IMG/VR virus record: IMGVR_UViG_3300010354_000140
Span: 1 to 48,708 of that record
Reading direction: 5' to 3' (one strand)
DNA from: a virus
Length of the DNA: 48,708 bases
Below the pieces are notes generated by a model. That model did no database searches and was not told where the DNA came from. It saw only the letters and a program-made list of their open reading frames with translations. Positions 1-10,600 of the stretch are shown in pieces; the stretch's first letter is position 1, and every line of letters starts with the position of its first letter. Position numbers and translations under genes: made by a program.

Positions 1-363
1 AAACCATGCGGAAGCTTCAACAGGAGCATCAGCCAATTGGGTCCAGTCGGAAGCGGCCAATAATTGATTTCGCTGCGCTCTCACTTCAAAAGCTTTATTT
101 GTGGCACGCAGTTCTATGAATTCTGCAGGCGCGTCAACAATCTTCCATGTCATTTGCCATTGACCATTGCAAAATTTTGGCAAATCTTCTTGTACATCTT
201 GAAGATGGTTAATTTCTGGCGGTGCCGTATATTGTACTGCCACGTAATCACCAAAAGGCGTGAATGGAATGGCAAAGCTAGTGCTTGGAAACCGCTTCTT
301 AATGGCAGTTTCGCTTACTGGATACTCAACCACGGCGCCATTTTTGATCAATGCATAAGTCAT
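1..363 (-). CDS. Tail assembly chaperone-like protein (partial, runs off left edge)
   Basis: The frame starts at an ATG (363) and is open for 121 codons to the window edge without a stop, so the C-terminus is missing. It begins MTYALIKNGAVVEYPVSE and carries, near residues 95-112, the motif RAQRNQLLAASDWTQLADAP. An arginine-rich turn followed by LL-x-x-SDWTQ-x-x-D is typical of the phage tail (fibre) assembly chaperone family (Pfam Phage_tail_APC). Such proteins fold or trimerise fibres, which fits its place directly downstream of two fibre-region genes. Family assignment is by motif; the role in fibre assembly is inferred from context. Confidence 0.72.
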   Translation of the reverse strand, partial: MTYALIKNGAVVEYPVSETAIKKRFPSTSFAIPFTPFGDYVAVQYTAPPEINHLQDVQEDLPKFCNGQWQMTWKIVDAPAEFIELRATNKAFEVRAQRNQLLAASDWTQLADAPVEASAWF

Positions 364-397
364 GATTAATTAAAGCGAATAATTAATGAATTCAATA

Positions 398-988
398 CTA
401 GAACAACCCTCCGCCGCCTTCATAGACGGCGCCATTATTCAAGATAGTAGCTTCAGGCAATGGATAACCGCCTTGCGGGAGCATCATTAGGCGCATTGTT
501 CCGCTTGGAACATCAATAGGGCCACGAACCAAGCCACTTTGCTTCTGAAAGTAAATCTTAGGCGTGCCAGACTCGCTTCGCATTGCAAGACGATAAGTTG
601 AAGCAGTTAGAGTTGTCGCATTGGTAGAGCTGGTTCCACCTGGATACCAAATAGCTCCACTCCAATACCATCCAGTGTAAGGCTGTGGGCTAGTCCCATA
701 CGAGAAAGAAGATGTGGTGTTACATACGCCTAGCCATGCCACTCTTGTGGGACTACTATCGCTTCCTTGCAATAATTGCACGTCTACATACCATCCCGTT
801 GTCGTGACAGTTGGCAAGTTTCCTGAGTAGGTCTGATAACCAGTTGCGTTGCCGCTAGTAGTGTACGTGGTAGAACCAACTGTCAACGTGACGGAAGGTT
901 CGTTAGTGCCCTGCCACGAGATCGTTGTCAGCTGCACAGGAGCAGCAGCCCCAGCGCTGCTCATTAAAGCCATTGTTTTAGGATCCAT
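398..988 (-). CDS. Hypothetical fibre-region virion protein, 196 aa
   Basis: ATG start at 988, two bases after the stop of the long fibre gene, so it is almost certainly co-transcribed with it. The product is rich in Ser, Thr, Gly and aromatic residues, with few charges and no membrane segment, giving it a beta-rich, extracellular character. A glycine run (EGGGGLF) ends the protein. I do not recognise a family. Position between the 1777-residue fibre and a tail-assembly-chaperone-like gene suggests a tip or receptor-binding component, but that is inference. Confidence 0.7.
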   Translation of the reverse strand: MDPKTMALMSSAGAAAPVQLTTISWQGTNEPSVTLTVGSTTYTTSGNATGYQTYSGNLPTVTTTGWYVDVQLLQGSDSSPTRVAWLGVCNTTSSFSYGTSPQPYTGWYWSGAIWYPGGTSSTNATTLTASTYRLAMRSESGTPKIYFQKQSGLVRGPIDVPSGTMRLMMLPQGGYPLPEATILNNGAVYEGGGGLF

Positions 989-990
989 GG

Positions 991-3900
991 TCAGTTTGTA
1001 TAATTAACAAGAGAGCTGGCACGCCAGCGAGTGCCACCATCATCAGTAACAAAGAAAAAGAGATGTGTTTTGCCAGTGGTTAGCGAAGGTGCTGTATCTG
1101 CAGGCCATTTCACTGTCGTTGGCCAAGTAATTGTACCGCTCGTGTGAGTCAGCTCCAGCGTAAACGCAACGGCACGGCTTGTAGCAACATTGGAAAAGGT
1201 GAATGTACTATTTCCATTAATAGTTTTTGTGAAATAATTTCCAGCGCTGCAGTCAATATCCAAAGCTGAGACAGCCACCACTGTTTGCGCATAAGTGCCA
1301 GCCACGTCAAGTTTAGTATTTGCTGCAGCGCTGGACTGACCCACTGCAATTGAACTGGTCGTGGCAATGCTTCCACTTGTACTAATATTGCCACTTGTAA
1401 TTGCAGCGCCACTAACTTTGCCTGCAGTGCTAATAGTAGCAAGCTTAGTATCAGCAATAGCAGCAGAAGCACTAATGTCAGCATCAACAATGACGCCGGA
1501 CGTAATTGCAGCTGTTCCCGCAGACGAAATAGTGATGTCGCCGGACACCTTGCCAAAAGCATAGTCAGTAATACGGCTGGCAGCTGCTTTACGATTAGTT
1601 CCGGCCCCGCCATCGTCAACAATGAATAGATCAGCGTCAGCTAATGCGCTACCAATATCAGTGCCGCCATCAATATCTAACGCCGCTAAAGATACTTTAT
1701 TTGCCGTAGAAATTGCATTTAACTTCGTATCAGCAATAGACCCTGCAAGCATGGCATTGGTGACCGTGCCTGTGTCGCCATCAGTGATAACAGTACCAGT
1801 TACGTCTGGCAACGTAAGAGTTCTGCTGGAAGACAATGTCCCAGGGATCAACGTAACGCGAAGGTTCGTTGTACCTCCTGCACGCCCCCTTACTACGATG
1901 CCGTCTTGTGAGCTTGTTGCCGTCCCAAACGTTTGACCAGAAGCACTATGGAAGGTATTATTTCCAGTGAAAGCATTGTTATTAGCGGCGATAACATCAC
2001 CAGCTCCAGCAGTTGCCCAAGAAAGCACTCCATTTCCATCAGTACGCAGCACTTGGTTAGATGAACCATCACTACTTGGTAATGTCCACGTAACATTAGA
2101 AGCAACAACACTTGGAGCTTGGAACGCCACCCAATTACTGCTGTCAGCATCGGCAAATCGAAGCCCAGCTTGATTGTTCAACGTAACAGTGCCACTCGCA
2201 ACAACACCACTTCCCAGCGTTGTTATGCCAGCAACATTAAGAGTGCCTGGAAGCGCAAGATTGCTTGTCCATTCAGCAGCATTACCCGCTGCATTTGTCT
2301 GTAGCAATTGCCTGGCAGTGCCAAAGGCTAATTTACTTGCTGCAATTCCAGCGGCAGCATTGATATCGGCATTTACAATAACACCAGAACTAATGGCTAA
2401 AACACCACTTGCAGTGATAGTAGCATCACCACTTACTTTGCCAAAAATATAATCACCAATGCGGCTAATGGCCGATTTTCTATTTGTTCCATTTGCTCCA
2501 TCATCAACAACGAATAGATCAGTATCAGCAAGAGCCATGCCGATATCTGTGCCACCATCAATATCAAGAGCGGAAATTCCCACTTTATTTGCAGTGGAAA
2601 TTGTCGCAAGTTTTGTGTCAACGATGGCAGCAGATGCATTGATATCAGCGTTAGCGATTGCTCCTGAAAGAACCAAAGTGCCATCTCCGTCTGGCAGCGA
2701 GATAGCCCTGTCTGCACTTGGCCCAGTTGCAGTTAAAGTGGTTTCAAATCCATCGTCTGTAGTGCCCTCAAAGATAATACCAAAATTTGTATCTAAACTT
2801 AAATTACCAGTTAGCAAGCCCCCCGCTTTAGGAAGGGCAGCATTGGCTAAATCGTAAGCAGTTTTAACGGCGGTAGCAGTGGCAGCAAGAGTGCTACTCG
2901 TCGTGGAAATACTATCAGTTAGTTGAACAATGCCATCAACACTTGTAGTGGCGCTACGAATGGCAAGAGCTGGTGTGGTAGTTCCCCCTGAAACAGTTAA
3001 TGCCGCAGTGTTGCTTGTAACATTTGTAACAGTGCCCACATAGTCAGCACTCCATTCAAGGCCTGTAGTTGTAGAACTATTTGCCCTTAAGACATAGCCA
3101 TTTGTGCCAGCAGTGAGCTTTGCTAATCCAGTGGTCCCGCTAGCAACAATCAAATCGCCTTTGGCATAGCTTGATAAGCCAGTGCCACCGCGTGCCACTG
3201 CTAATGTGCCGCTTGACAAATTGCTGGCATTTGCAGCTTCAGCGGCTACTTCCTCAATGGCTAATTGTACATTTGTCGATCCAATTGTTCCGGCAGGAGT
3301 GAATCCAACAATAGATGCAGTTTGACTGGTATAAGTGCTGGAAACATCCACTTCAGTCCACGCGCTCCCATCGCAAAGAATGATATCGGGCGGATTTAAA
3401 GCAGTTGTTGGAGCTGGAGCAACGCCAGTACCGCCACTTGCGACAACTAAGTAGTACGAACTAAAAGTTGCCGATGCTAACGGAAGGCCACTGCCAGCAA
3501 CAAGACCAGCAGCAGTGCCTACCGTAGTAGCCGAAGCAACCACATTTAAATTAGCATTGTAAGTTCCGGCAAAAACAATTTCCCCTAAACTTACACCAAC
3601 TGGCTGCCAAACGTTACCATCCCAAAGGTAGATATTTTTATCTAATGGATTAAAGAAGAATTGGCCAATGTGGTCAGCAGTTGGTAGTGCTTCGCCAATC
3701 TTTGAAACAGAATAATTGGCAAGCTTCGCTCCAGTAATAGCGTCGTTAGCAATCAGTGCAGTGGTGAACTCCCCAGCAGTAATGACGCTTGCATTTAACG
3801 CTGGAATATCGCTAGCAGTTAATTGGCTGCCAGATGCAACATGTCCTTGATCATCAATGGTGACTTTTGTATAAATGCCACTAGCAACACTATTGCTATG

Positions 3901-6324
3901 GTTAATAATACCACTAGCCATTTGCAAACCAGTGCCTGGCTGCACAATGCCCTTTGTACTATTTGTGGCATTAGGCAGATCACTAGCGGCTAACGCCCTA
4001 AACACCGGCGCCGCATCTACCCCCGATGCAGGGCCAGCCCAAACATAAGTGGCCGGCTGCGTATCAGCGGTGACGGTAATGGCAGCGCTGAAATTATCTG
4101 GATACGATGCGGATAGCGTGATGGGGGCGCTGCTTGAGAATGTAACAGTATTAATAGCTGCTTGACGTTGCCAAGCGGTGCCATTCCAAGTGTATTCAAT
4201 GCCAGTAGTCGTATTTACGTGTTGCTGTCCAACAAAAACACCTGACCCAACTGGAATAGAGTTGTTGACAACTACAACACTGCTGTTGGCTAGTTTCGAC
4301 GCAGTAACACCTGAAGACGCAATCTTATCAGCAGTTACGGCACCATTGTTAATTTTCCCTTCCGTAATTGCATTGGAATTGATCGTAGCAGCAAGCGTCC
4401 CAGTTCCCGTGCCACTTAGATCGCCGGAGAGGACAATAGTCTGATCACCCGTGTTAATGCCAGTGCTTGTTCCGCTAAAGCTACTTCCGTCCACCCATGA
4501 ACCATTGGCAAGAGCTAGCGATCCAAGGCCCAAGGTAATCCGCTGATCGGCAGCAGAAAGATCGTCAATCAATGCGCGACCGGCTGCGGTAAGGCTAATT
4601 TCTTCGATCGGACCCGCGCCTGCACTGCTTCTTCCTAACACAACATTTGTTGCGCTAGTTTGCTGCATTTTGGTGTAAGTGACGCTATTGTTTGCTAAGG
4701 CGTTTTGGTCGACAGCCCCAGTAGCAAAACTGCTAGAAACAATAGTGCCGCTTGCAATTTTGGCGGCAGTGACGGCACCATCTGCAATCTTGGTCGTGGT
4801 TATTGCATCATTCGCTAATTGTCCGGCAGTAATTGAATTGGACAAAATCTTGGCTGCATTTACAGCCTCGTTGGCGATAGTTACAGCAAAAGAACCAGTG
4901 CCAGTACCAGATACGTCGCCAGTGAGAGTGATGGTTTGGTCGCCGGTATTGGTTCCCGTGACATAGCCAGAAACGGTGGAGCCATCCGACCATGTGCCGT
5001 TGGCAAGAGCAAGATTGCCTAGCCCTAAAGTGGTACGCTGATCAGCAGCTGTGGCGTCGTCTAACAATGCACGAGCAGCGGCAGTACAAACAATCTCTTC
5101 TACTATGCCCGGATTGGCACTGCTTCTACCAAGTAGACGATCGGTAGCGCTTACATTTTGAATTTTTGCATAAGTAACAGAGCTATCGCTAATTTTTGAT
5201 GTTGTAATTACGCCAGAAGCAATTGTGGCAGCAAAACTTCCAGTGCCACTGCCAGTAACATCGCCAGTGAGAACAATTATCTGGTCGCCAGTATTTGTAC
5301 CAGTAACACTACCATTTGACAGGGCTAAAGTTCCTAGTCCTAAAGTGGTCCTAACAGAGGCAGCATCAACTTGTCCAATAATAGACCTACCAAAAGCGGA
5401 ACAATTAATCTCTTCTACGGTTCCACTGCCGGCTGAACTTCTACCAAGAATCTTATCGGTGGCACTAATATTTTGAATCTTGGCAAATGTAATGGCTTGG
5501 TCTTGAATATTAGAAGTGGCCACGCCACTTGCCGCAATTTTTGCGCTAGTAACGACGCCATTGCCAATTGTGGCAGCAAAACTTCCCGTGCCAGTGCCTG
5601 TGACATCGCCGGTAAGCGTAATTGTTTGGTCGCCAGTATTAGTTCCCGTTACATAGCCGGAAACTGTTGACCCATTTGACCACGTACCATTGGCAACGGC
5701 AAGAGTGCCAAGTCCTAACGTAGTGCGTTGGTCTGATGCCGAAGCATCATCCAAAAGTGCTCGACCAGCAGCGGTCAGCGTAATTTCTTCAAAATTGCCT
5801 GCCCCAGCGCTTTGACGACCAAGAAGTACGTTAGTTGTTGAAGCATTTTGCAGCTTGTCATAAGTGACTGCATCATCAGCAATCTTTGCAGTGATAACTG
5901 CATTATTTGCTAGCCCTGAACTTGTAACAGAAGAAGTGCCAATACTTGTTGTAACACTACTAAATGTGCCGCCATTGTAAATCTTTAATTCACCGGTGCT
6001 TGTATTGAAAAAACCACGCCCATCAAAGTTATTGGTTATAGGCGCTATGCCACCATTGTAGATTGAAGAGTTTGCCGCTAATTTGATAGCAGTTACACCA
6101 CTGTCTGCCAATGCAGTGGTGCCAATTTTTGTGGTGCTACTTTGATTTATTTTCGCAATATCAATGGTATTACTAGGCAGCAGCGTATATCCAGCAGTTG
6201 CTAAATCTTGCGCAGTGATCTTCTTGGTCTGACTAGCGGAAATATCGGCAATAGGCAGAACATCGTTTGACGCTAAGCCCGAAGCACTAAGCGCAGGAAG
6301 TTGCGTAATCCTAGTATCCGCCAT
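991..6324 (-). CDS. Very long repetitive tail fibre protein, 1777 aa
   Basis: Starts MADTRITQLPALSASGLA, a common N-terminus of phage fibres that attaches to the virion. Four modules of roughly 115-165 residues follow, each with a GTNTGDQTI-type box (residues about 229, 344, 459 and 624). Each box is linked to an LGRSSAG...EEI segment, an AAGRALLDD segment and a TTLGLG turn. Two further copies of an ALDIDGGTDIG...SRI segment lie near the C-terminus. Short D/NAAKIA-type hinges recur throughout. The C-terminal 90 residues (from about SALDIDCSAGNYFTKTING to SLVNYTN) form a compact end domain often seen on cyanobacterial phage fibres. The composition (Ser/Thr/Ala/Gly, almost no Cys) fits an extended trimeric shaft. 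Likely role: host adsorption. Low-complexity repeats make this gene prone to recombination and to assembly error. Confidence 0.88.
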   Translation of the reverse strand: MADTRITQLPALSASGLASNDVLPIADISASQTKKITAQDLATAGYTLLPSNTIDIAKINQSSTTKIGTTALADSGVTAIKLAANSSIYNGGIAPITNNFDGRGFFNTSTGELKIYNGGTFSSVTTSIGTSSVTSSGLANNAVITAKIADDAVTYDKLQNASTTNVLLGRQSAGAGNFEEITLTAAGRALLDDASASDQRTTLGLGTLAVANGTWSNGSTVSGYVTGTNTGDQTITLTGDVTGTGTGSFAATIGNGVVTSAKIAASGVATSNIQDQAITFAKIQNISATDKILGRSSAGSGTVEEINCSAFGRSIIGQVDAASVRTTLGLGTLALSNGSVTGTNTGDQIIVLTGDVTGSGTGSFAATIASGVITTSKISDSSVTYAKIQNVSATDRLLGRSSANPGIVEEIVCTAAARALLDDATAADQRTTLGLGNLALANGTWSDGSTVSGYVTGTNTGDQTITLTGDVSGTGTGSFAVTIANEAVNAAKILSNSITAGQLANDAITTTKIADGAVTAAKIASGTIVSSSFATGAVDQNALANNSVTYTKMQQTSATNVVLGRSSAGAGPIEEISLTAAGRALIDDLSAADQRITLGLGSLALANGSWVDGSSFSGTSTGINTGDQTIVLSGDLSGTGTGTLAATINSNAITEGKINNGAVTADKIASSGVTASKLANSSVVVVNNSIPVGSGVFVGQQHVNTTTGIEYTWNGTAWQRQAAINTVTFSSSAPITLSASYPDNFSAAITVTADTQPATYVWAGPASGVDAAPVFRALAASDLPNATNSTKGIVQPGTGLQMASGIINHSNSVASGIYTKVTIDDQGHVASGSQLTASDIPALNASVITAGEFTTALIANDAITGAKLANYSVSKIGEALPTADHIGQFFFNPLDKNIYLWDGNVWQPVGVSLGEIVFAGTYNANLNVVASATTVGTAAGLVAGSGLPLASATFSSYYLVVASGGTGVAPAPTTALNPPDIILCDGSAWTEVDVSSTYTSQTASIVGFTPAGTIGSTNVQLAIEEVAAEAANASNLSSGTLAVARGGTGLSSYAKGDLIVASGTTGLAKLTAGTNGYVLRANSSTTTGLEWSADYVGTVTNVTSNTAALTVSGGTTTPALAIRSATTSVDGIVQLTDSISTTSSTLAATATAVKTAYDLANAALPKAGGLLTGNLSLDTNFGIIFEGTTDDGFETTLTATGPSADRAISLPDGDGTLVLSGAIANADINASAAIVDTKLATISTANKVGISALDIDGGTDIGMALADTDLFVVDDGANGTNRKSAISRIGDYIFGKVSGDATITASGVLAISSGVIVNADINAAAGIAASKLAFGTARQLLQTNAAGNAAEWTSNLALPGTLNVAGITTLGSGVVASGTVTLNNQAGLRFADADSSNWVAFQAPSVVASNVTWTLPSSDGSSNQVLRTDGNGVLSWATAGAGDVIAANNNAFTGNNTFHSASGQTFGTATSSQDGIVVRGRAGGTTNLRVTLIPGTLSSSRTLTLPDVTGTVITDGDTGTVTNAMLAGSIADTKLNAISTANKVSLAALDIDGGTDIGSALADADLFIVDDGGAGTNRKAAASRITDYAFGKVSGDITISSAGTAAITSGVIVDADISASAAIADTKLATISTAGKVSGAAITSGNISTSGSIATTSSIAVGQSSAAANTKLDVAGTYAQTVVAVSALDIDCSAGNYFTKTINGNSTFTFSNVATSRAVAFTLELTHTSGTITWPTTVKWPADTAPSLTTGKTHLFFFVTDDGGTRWRASSLVNYTN

Positions 6325-6354
6325 TTCCGATGAAAGCTATATTATCCTCTAAGT

Positions 6355-7221
6355 CTAATCATCAATTTCCTTCAACAGGAAGTCAAGAGAAGGCTCAATG
6401 ATTATCTTGTCATCATTTTCCTGCAGAACATAGCCAACTGGAGTGCCTACTAATAGCTTGATTTCGCCAGTTGTAACAAAATCAATGGAGCAAGAAATAA
6501 GCTGTCCAGCATCCACTTCTACGCCAGCGCGTGTAACAACTCCCGTAAATTCATAAAACACATTATCAGCCCTTGAATCTACCGTCTTATCAGTGACATA
6601 CAATGCGCAATCGAAAGCCGATCCAATGTCAACGCGCTGGATAAGTTGCAGCATTAATAATGGCGTTTCACTTATGCCGGTAGTGGCCGATGAAAAGAGG
6701 CAATCAATGCTGCCATTGCCGCTAATAAGTCCAGCGCTATACTGTTGCTGAAACTTATCTGCTAGCGAAGTGGAATCAACAGCTTCTCTACTTGTGTTTA
6801 AAGAATAAGACTCCACGTCTCCCAAGATATTGTATGACGTATCTCTTGTCCTAACCGTCACTGGAATTGGAATGCCGCTGAAGCTAGTTAAAGCATATTC
6901 ATTTGCTCTTGTATTATTAACTGCATCAGCAAAAGAAGCGAAAAACCTTAAGCCCCCCATTGCATTGACATTGACATAAGCCTGAATAGTATTTTCTACT
7001 TGATTACTCGACCATGCACTTGGATTGATAAAAAGCAATCCTCTACTGTCGCCTGTTTCAATGATGACAGAATCTCCCGTTAAAAGATTATCAAGCGAAC
7101 CATCAAAGCCAACTCTTGCAAGCACTGTATTAATATCGTCAGGAGCTATGGCGCTATCAAAAGAGGCTGCATTAGCTCTACGCAAACGAACATTGCCCGC
7201 ATGACCAGCAAAGTAAGTCAT
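6355..7221 (-). CDS. Tail-tube-like structural protein, 288 aa
   Basis: ATG start at 7221, nine bases after the stop of the preceding 145-residue gene. The second half (about residues 130-240) has the pattern of a phage tail-tube protein: a VESYSLNTSREAVDSTSLAD strand-turn, then a GNGSIDCLF strand and later a CSIDFVTTGEIKL strand. The same pattern occurs in the adjacent 145-residue protein (WSLETSVELLDISTIDN, GSATLMYY). The N-terminal 120 residues are additional. Lying downstream of the J-like tip gene, it may be a tip or distal-tube component rather than the main tube. No exact homologue recognised. Confidence 0.6.
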   Translation of the reverse strand: MTYFAGHAGNVRLRRANAASFDSAIAPDDINTVLARVGFDGSLDNLLTGDSVIIETGDSRGLLFINPSAWSSNQVENTIQAYVNVNAMGGLRFFASFADAVNNTRANEYALTSFSGIPIPVTVRTRDTSYNILGDVESYSLNTSREAVDSTSLADKFQQQYSAGLISGNGSIDCLFSSATTGISETPLLMLQLIQRVDIGSAFDCALYVTDKTVDSRADNVFYEFTGVVTRAGVEVDAGQLISCSIDFVTTGEIKLLVGTPVGYVLQENDDKIIIEPSLDFLLKEIDD

Positions 7222-7230
7222 TCTTAATAA

Positions 7231-7668
7231 TCAGGAAATGACGCCATTAGTCAGAAAATCACCATCCACTGTAAATGAAATTTGTACCTGCGTAATTTCT
7301 CCAGTACTCACGCCAACAGTGGCTTGATTAATATAAGCATAAAACTGAATATCATCACCCGCATTTGTGCCCACTTTCAAAGTGAGCAATACTTTGTCAC
7401 TTTCTGTCACATCGCCAACTTTTTGTATTTTGCTTAGCAAATCAGTGAACGGGGCATAAGTGGTTGATTCGCCAGATTCAAGACGATAGTACATTAAAGT
7501 GGCGCTACCAGTGGAGCTTTTACGCCCTGGAATAAATTTACTGGCACAATTGTCAATAGTAGAAATATCAAGCAATTCAACAGACGTCTCTAACGACCAA
7601 TCGCGAACTTTGGCAACTGGCTTGCCACCATAAACAATAGAGCCAGTGCAACCGGTATAGTAAGCCAT
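7231..7668 (-). CDS. Tail-tube-like protein, 145 aa
   Basis: Starts MAYYTGCTGSIVYGGKPVAK from the ATG at 7668; an in-frame TTG two codons upstream is less likely. A small beta-barrel pattern is visible: GSIVYGG, VRDWSLETSVELLDIS, GSATLMYYR, a charged middle, then TQVQISFTVDGDFLTNG at the end. This resembles the tail-tube (gpV/TP901 tube-like) fold, in which a W-S-L strand and an L-D-I/T-S turn precede a glycine loop. It sits between the J-like gene and the 288-residue paralogue-like gene, an unusual place for a main tube protein. The call is by pattern only. Confidence 0.6.
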   Translation of the reverse strand: MAYYTGCTGSIVYGGKPVAKVRDWSLETSVELLDISTIDNCASKFIPGRKSSTGSATLMYYRLESGESTTYAPFTDLLSKIQKVGDVTESDKVLLTLKVGTNAGDDIQFYAYINQATVGVSTGEITQVQISFTVDGDFLTNGVIS

Positions 7669-7689
7669 TGCCAATCATTTATATTGCGA

Positions 7690-10600
7690 TCAGTCTAACA
7701 CTTCAAATAGTGATGCAGGACTTGTCGGTAATGACAATGACGTGCGAATAGGCTCTTTTTTTGTTATCGGCTCCGTTTGCGTGCCACTTAAATTTGTAAC
7801 ATTAGTAATTTTGCTTCTGCCATCGGCGAGAGTAGGATGTTCAATTGCTCGAACAGTCACTTCTCCCTCTTCGTCCATTTCCACTTCTGTCACCTTAAAG
7901 ACCCTCTTTTTCTTCACTTGACTTCCCAGCACGAATAGCCATCCTTCGTAAGAGCTTAATCCCGCCGCAACATTTGAAGACACATTTGTTGACAATGAAA
8001 TGGGCGCAGCATCAGGAGAATACACAAGAAAACTATACGTGCCATTGATAACTGTTTGAGAAAGGGGAAGATTCAGCGCCCCATTCTTTTCAATGCGTCC
8101 GCTATAAATGCCTTCCCAAGAGGTGTTGCCAATATCCACGTAAATATAGGCGCCGGGCCTTAACGGGGAATTGGTGGGAAATGTTTTGAACTCTACATTT
8201 CTTTTTACGTGACGCTTTTGCTGACAAAGAAACTTCGCAAACAAAATTGCCTGGTCTCTACTTGTCACGTAATCAGAAAGGTCGTAAGTTTGCCTAAATC
8301 CAGAAATATCTGTCACTCCAGCAAGTCTCACTTCAACGCTTTTATTTCTAGGGAATGTCTCATTGGTTTCTGTGCTGCGATAAATGACATTGGCAATCAA
8401 ATCTTTAGCGTCAGTGCCGTAATCAATAAGCTCTTCTTTATATGAATCTTCAAGAATGTTGCCAGCATTAAAGAGTGCAGTGACGCTTAACTGCGAATCA
8501 ACTACAATACTGCCACTGCCGTCCACGGGCATCATTGGAATGAGAGTCTCACGGCCTCCAATACGTGCCATTTCTAACAAGCTATAAGCTGCTGCTTCCA
8601 CCCAAAAATCTCGCCATCCCCTTGGATCACTGTTAATGCCATCAAAGAAGAGCTGATTAACAATGCAAAACTTTTGCGCTATGGCCAAACTTTGATAATC
8701 AATGGCAGCAGAATTTGTAAACTGACCAATGCCATCAATAGGATCCAATGCTGTGTCAAGAAAAATTTCCGGCACATAGTTTGATGCTACATTTGGCGTA
8801 GCATTTGGCAGTCCCGTTGTAGTGTTAATACTACGCACGAGCCTTCCTTGATTAACGAATACGGTGAATGAACGCAAATCTTGCACCCCTTGGCCGCTAT
8901 ATGCATTAAATCCAACCAAGCTTAAATTGTTATAAAGACCAGCGTAATTTGCCAATGATTCCACTCGCTGCTCCGTTACGGCCGCAATTGTTATCTCTGG
9001 GCCGTTTTCAAAGCTGTAGCTAATTTGCGTGTCGCTTTTCATGGAGAATAATCCCCATTCACTTACCCCCCATGGACTTTTTTCAATGGGAGGAACCATT
9101 GGCTTGTCGCTTTTCGCCGTCCTTATGATTCCAATGAAATAAACTTGAGTGCCATCGTTATTTGTAACGACATTTGATGTTCCATTGTTTTCAATGTAAG
9201 CGTATGAAATGCCACTATTAAATCCATACTTACGCAGTTCGGCTGTAACCTCGGCAATAGGTTCAAACTTGAATTCCCACTTCACTCCATTGACTGGCGC
9301 GATAAAGTTAATATCAACAAAATTATCCTGATCGGCCTTTCTTCTTATTACAAAAATATAATTTACACGCTTGTACTGAGAAGACGCGCTCTCTCTGTAC
9401 CACATCCAGAAAAAGCACTGTCGATATTTGAGGCCGTTGTCCGATAATTTATACTTGCTTTCCTTGTTCTCTCCATATTCTTCTTGGCGCCCAGATATGC
9501 GTTGAAAAACCTTAGCCTTGAGAGAAAATCTAACAATGCGGCAGTCAGTAATTGTTTGATAGCTAGCTTCTTCAGTTTTGACTAAGCACTTTGTATTGAA
9601 ATAATCAGCAACATCTCCGGGGTTGTCAATTAATTCATCCAGTTCATTAATGCGGTTGAGATTTGATTGCACTTCTGTAACTAAAGCAGCATCACGTTCT
9701 GCTTCTTTTTGTCGATTACGTCCGCCGCCAGTAGCAGCAACTTGTTGCAGTATGCCGCTATAGGCATTGCTATTTTTCTCATTGATTAACTTCCTGATAA
9801 GCTTAATCTCCGCTCTTCCCTGCTTCTTGTTATTATCTCTCGGAGAAATAACATAGCCTTCTTTTACTCCAAACTCTTCAATGGCACGAGTGAGCTGTCG
9901 TTGTAGCTTCTTGATTCGCTTTTTTACATCTTTTTTCTTCCAGCCAGCTTCAAGATCTACATATTGATCCTCAAGATCATCAATTGCTTTTGCAAGTTCA
10001 GCCACTTTTGGATCGCTTAATGCTGAATTCGCCAAAGTATCTAAATACAGTTTTTCATCAACAGCGGAAAATTCGCCCTGGGGATTTTTTAAGGTTCTTG
10101 AATAATGCGTAATCGCATCAATCCAGTCCTCTGCTTGGTCAATACTTACCTTGATATTATTTAAATCCCCATTGATAAACGAATTGAAAATAAGATCGTC
10201 GTAAATTGGCGGAGGATTCAGCTGGATAAGCTTAATTTCTGCGTTTCTGGCACGCAAAGAATTTCGCTCATCTTGCCAAACTTTAATAATATTGTTAGGG
10301 CGTTGAATGTTGTAATCAGCACTGGGACAGACTCCCGTTTCAATGCATTCAAACACAGCCAATGAGCCGCTTGTCTCTAAAGACTGATCACCAGAAAGAC
10401 TAACAAGGCGAAACTTTGCGCTCCCTAGCTTGTAAGTGCCAGCAGCATCAATGCGACTCAGATAGCTTACTCTTTCTTCTTCTGCTGCTATTTTGGTCGG
10501 GCCTTGTTTTAGTGGACCTGCTTGATCAAAGCTAAGCGCTAGCCTTGTCCCCGTGGGGATAAGAGGTCTACTTGCTCCCCAATAAGAAGTGATAAATGAT

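Noticed and set aside
1361-5670. Many plus-strand and second-frame open stretches inside the fibre gene
   Set aside because: They mirror the repetitive Ser/Thr/Ala codons of the fibre, have no ribosome sites and no protein-like variety.
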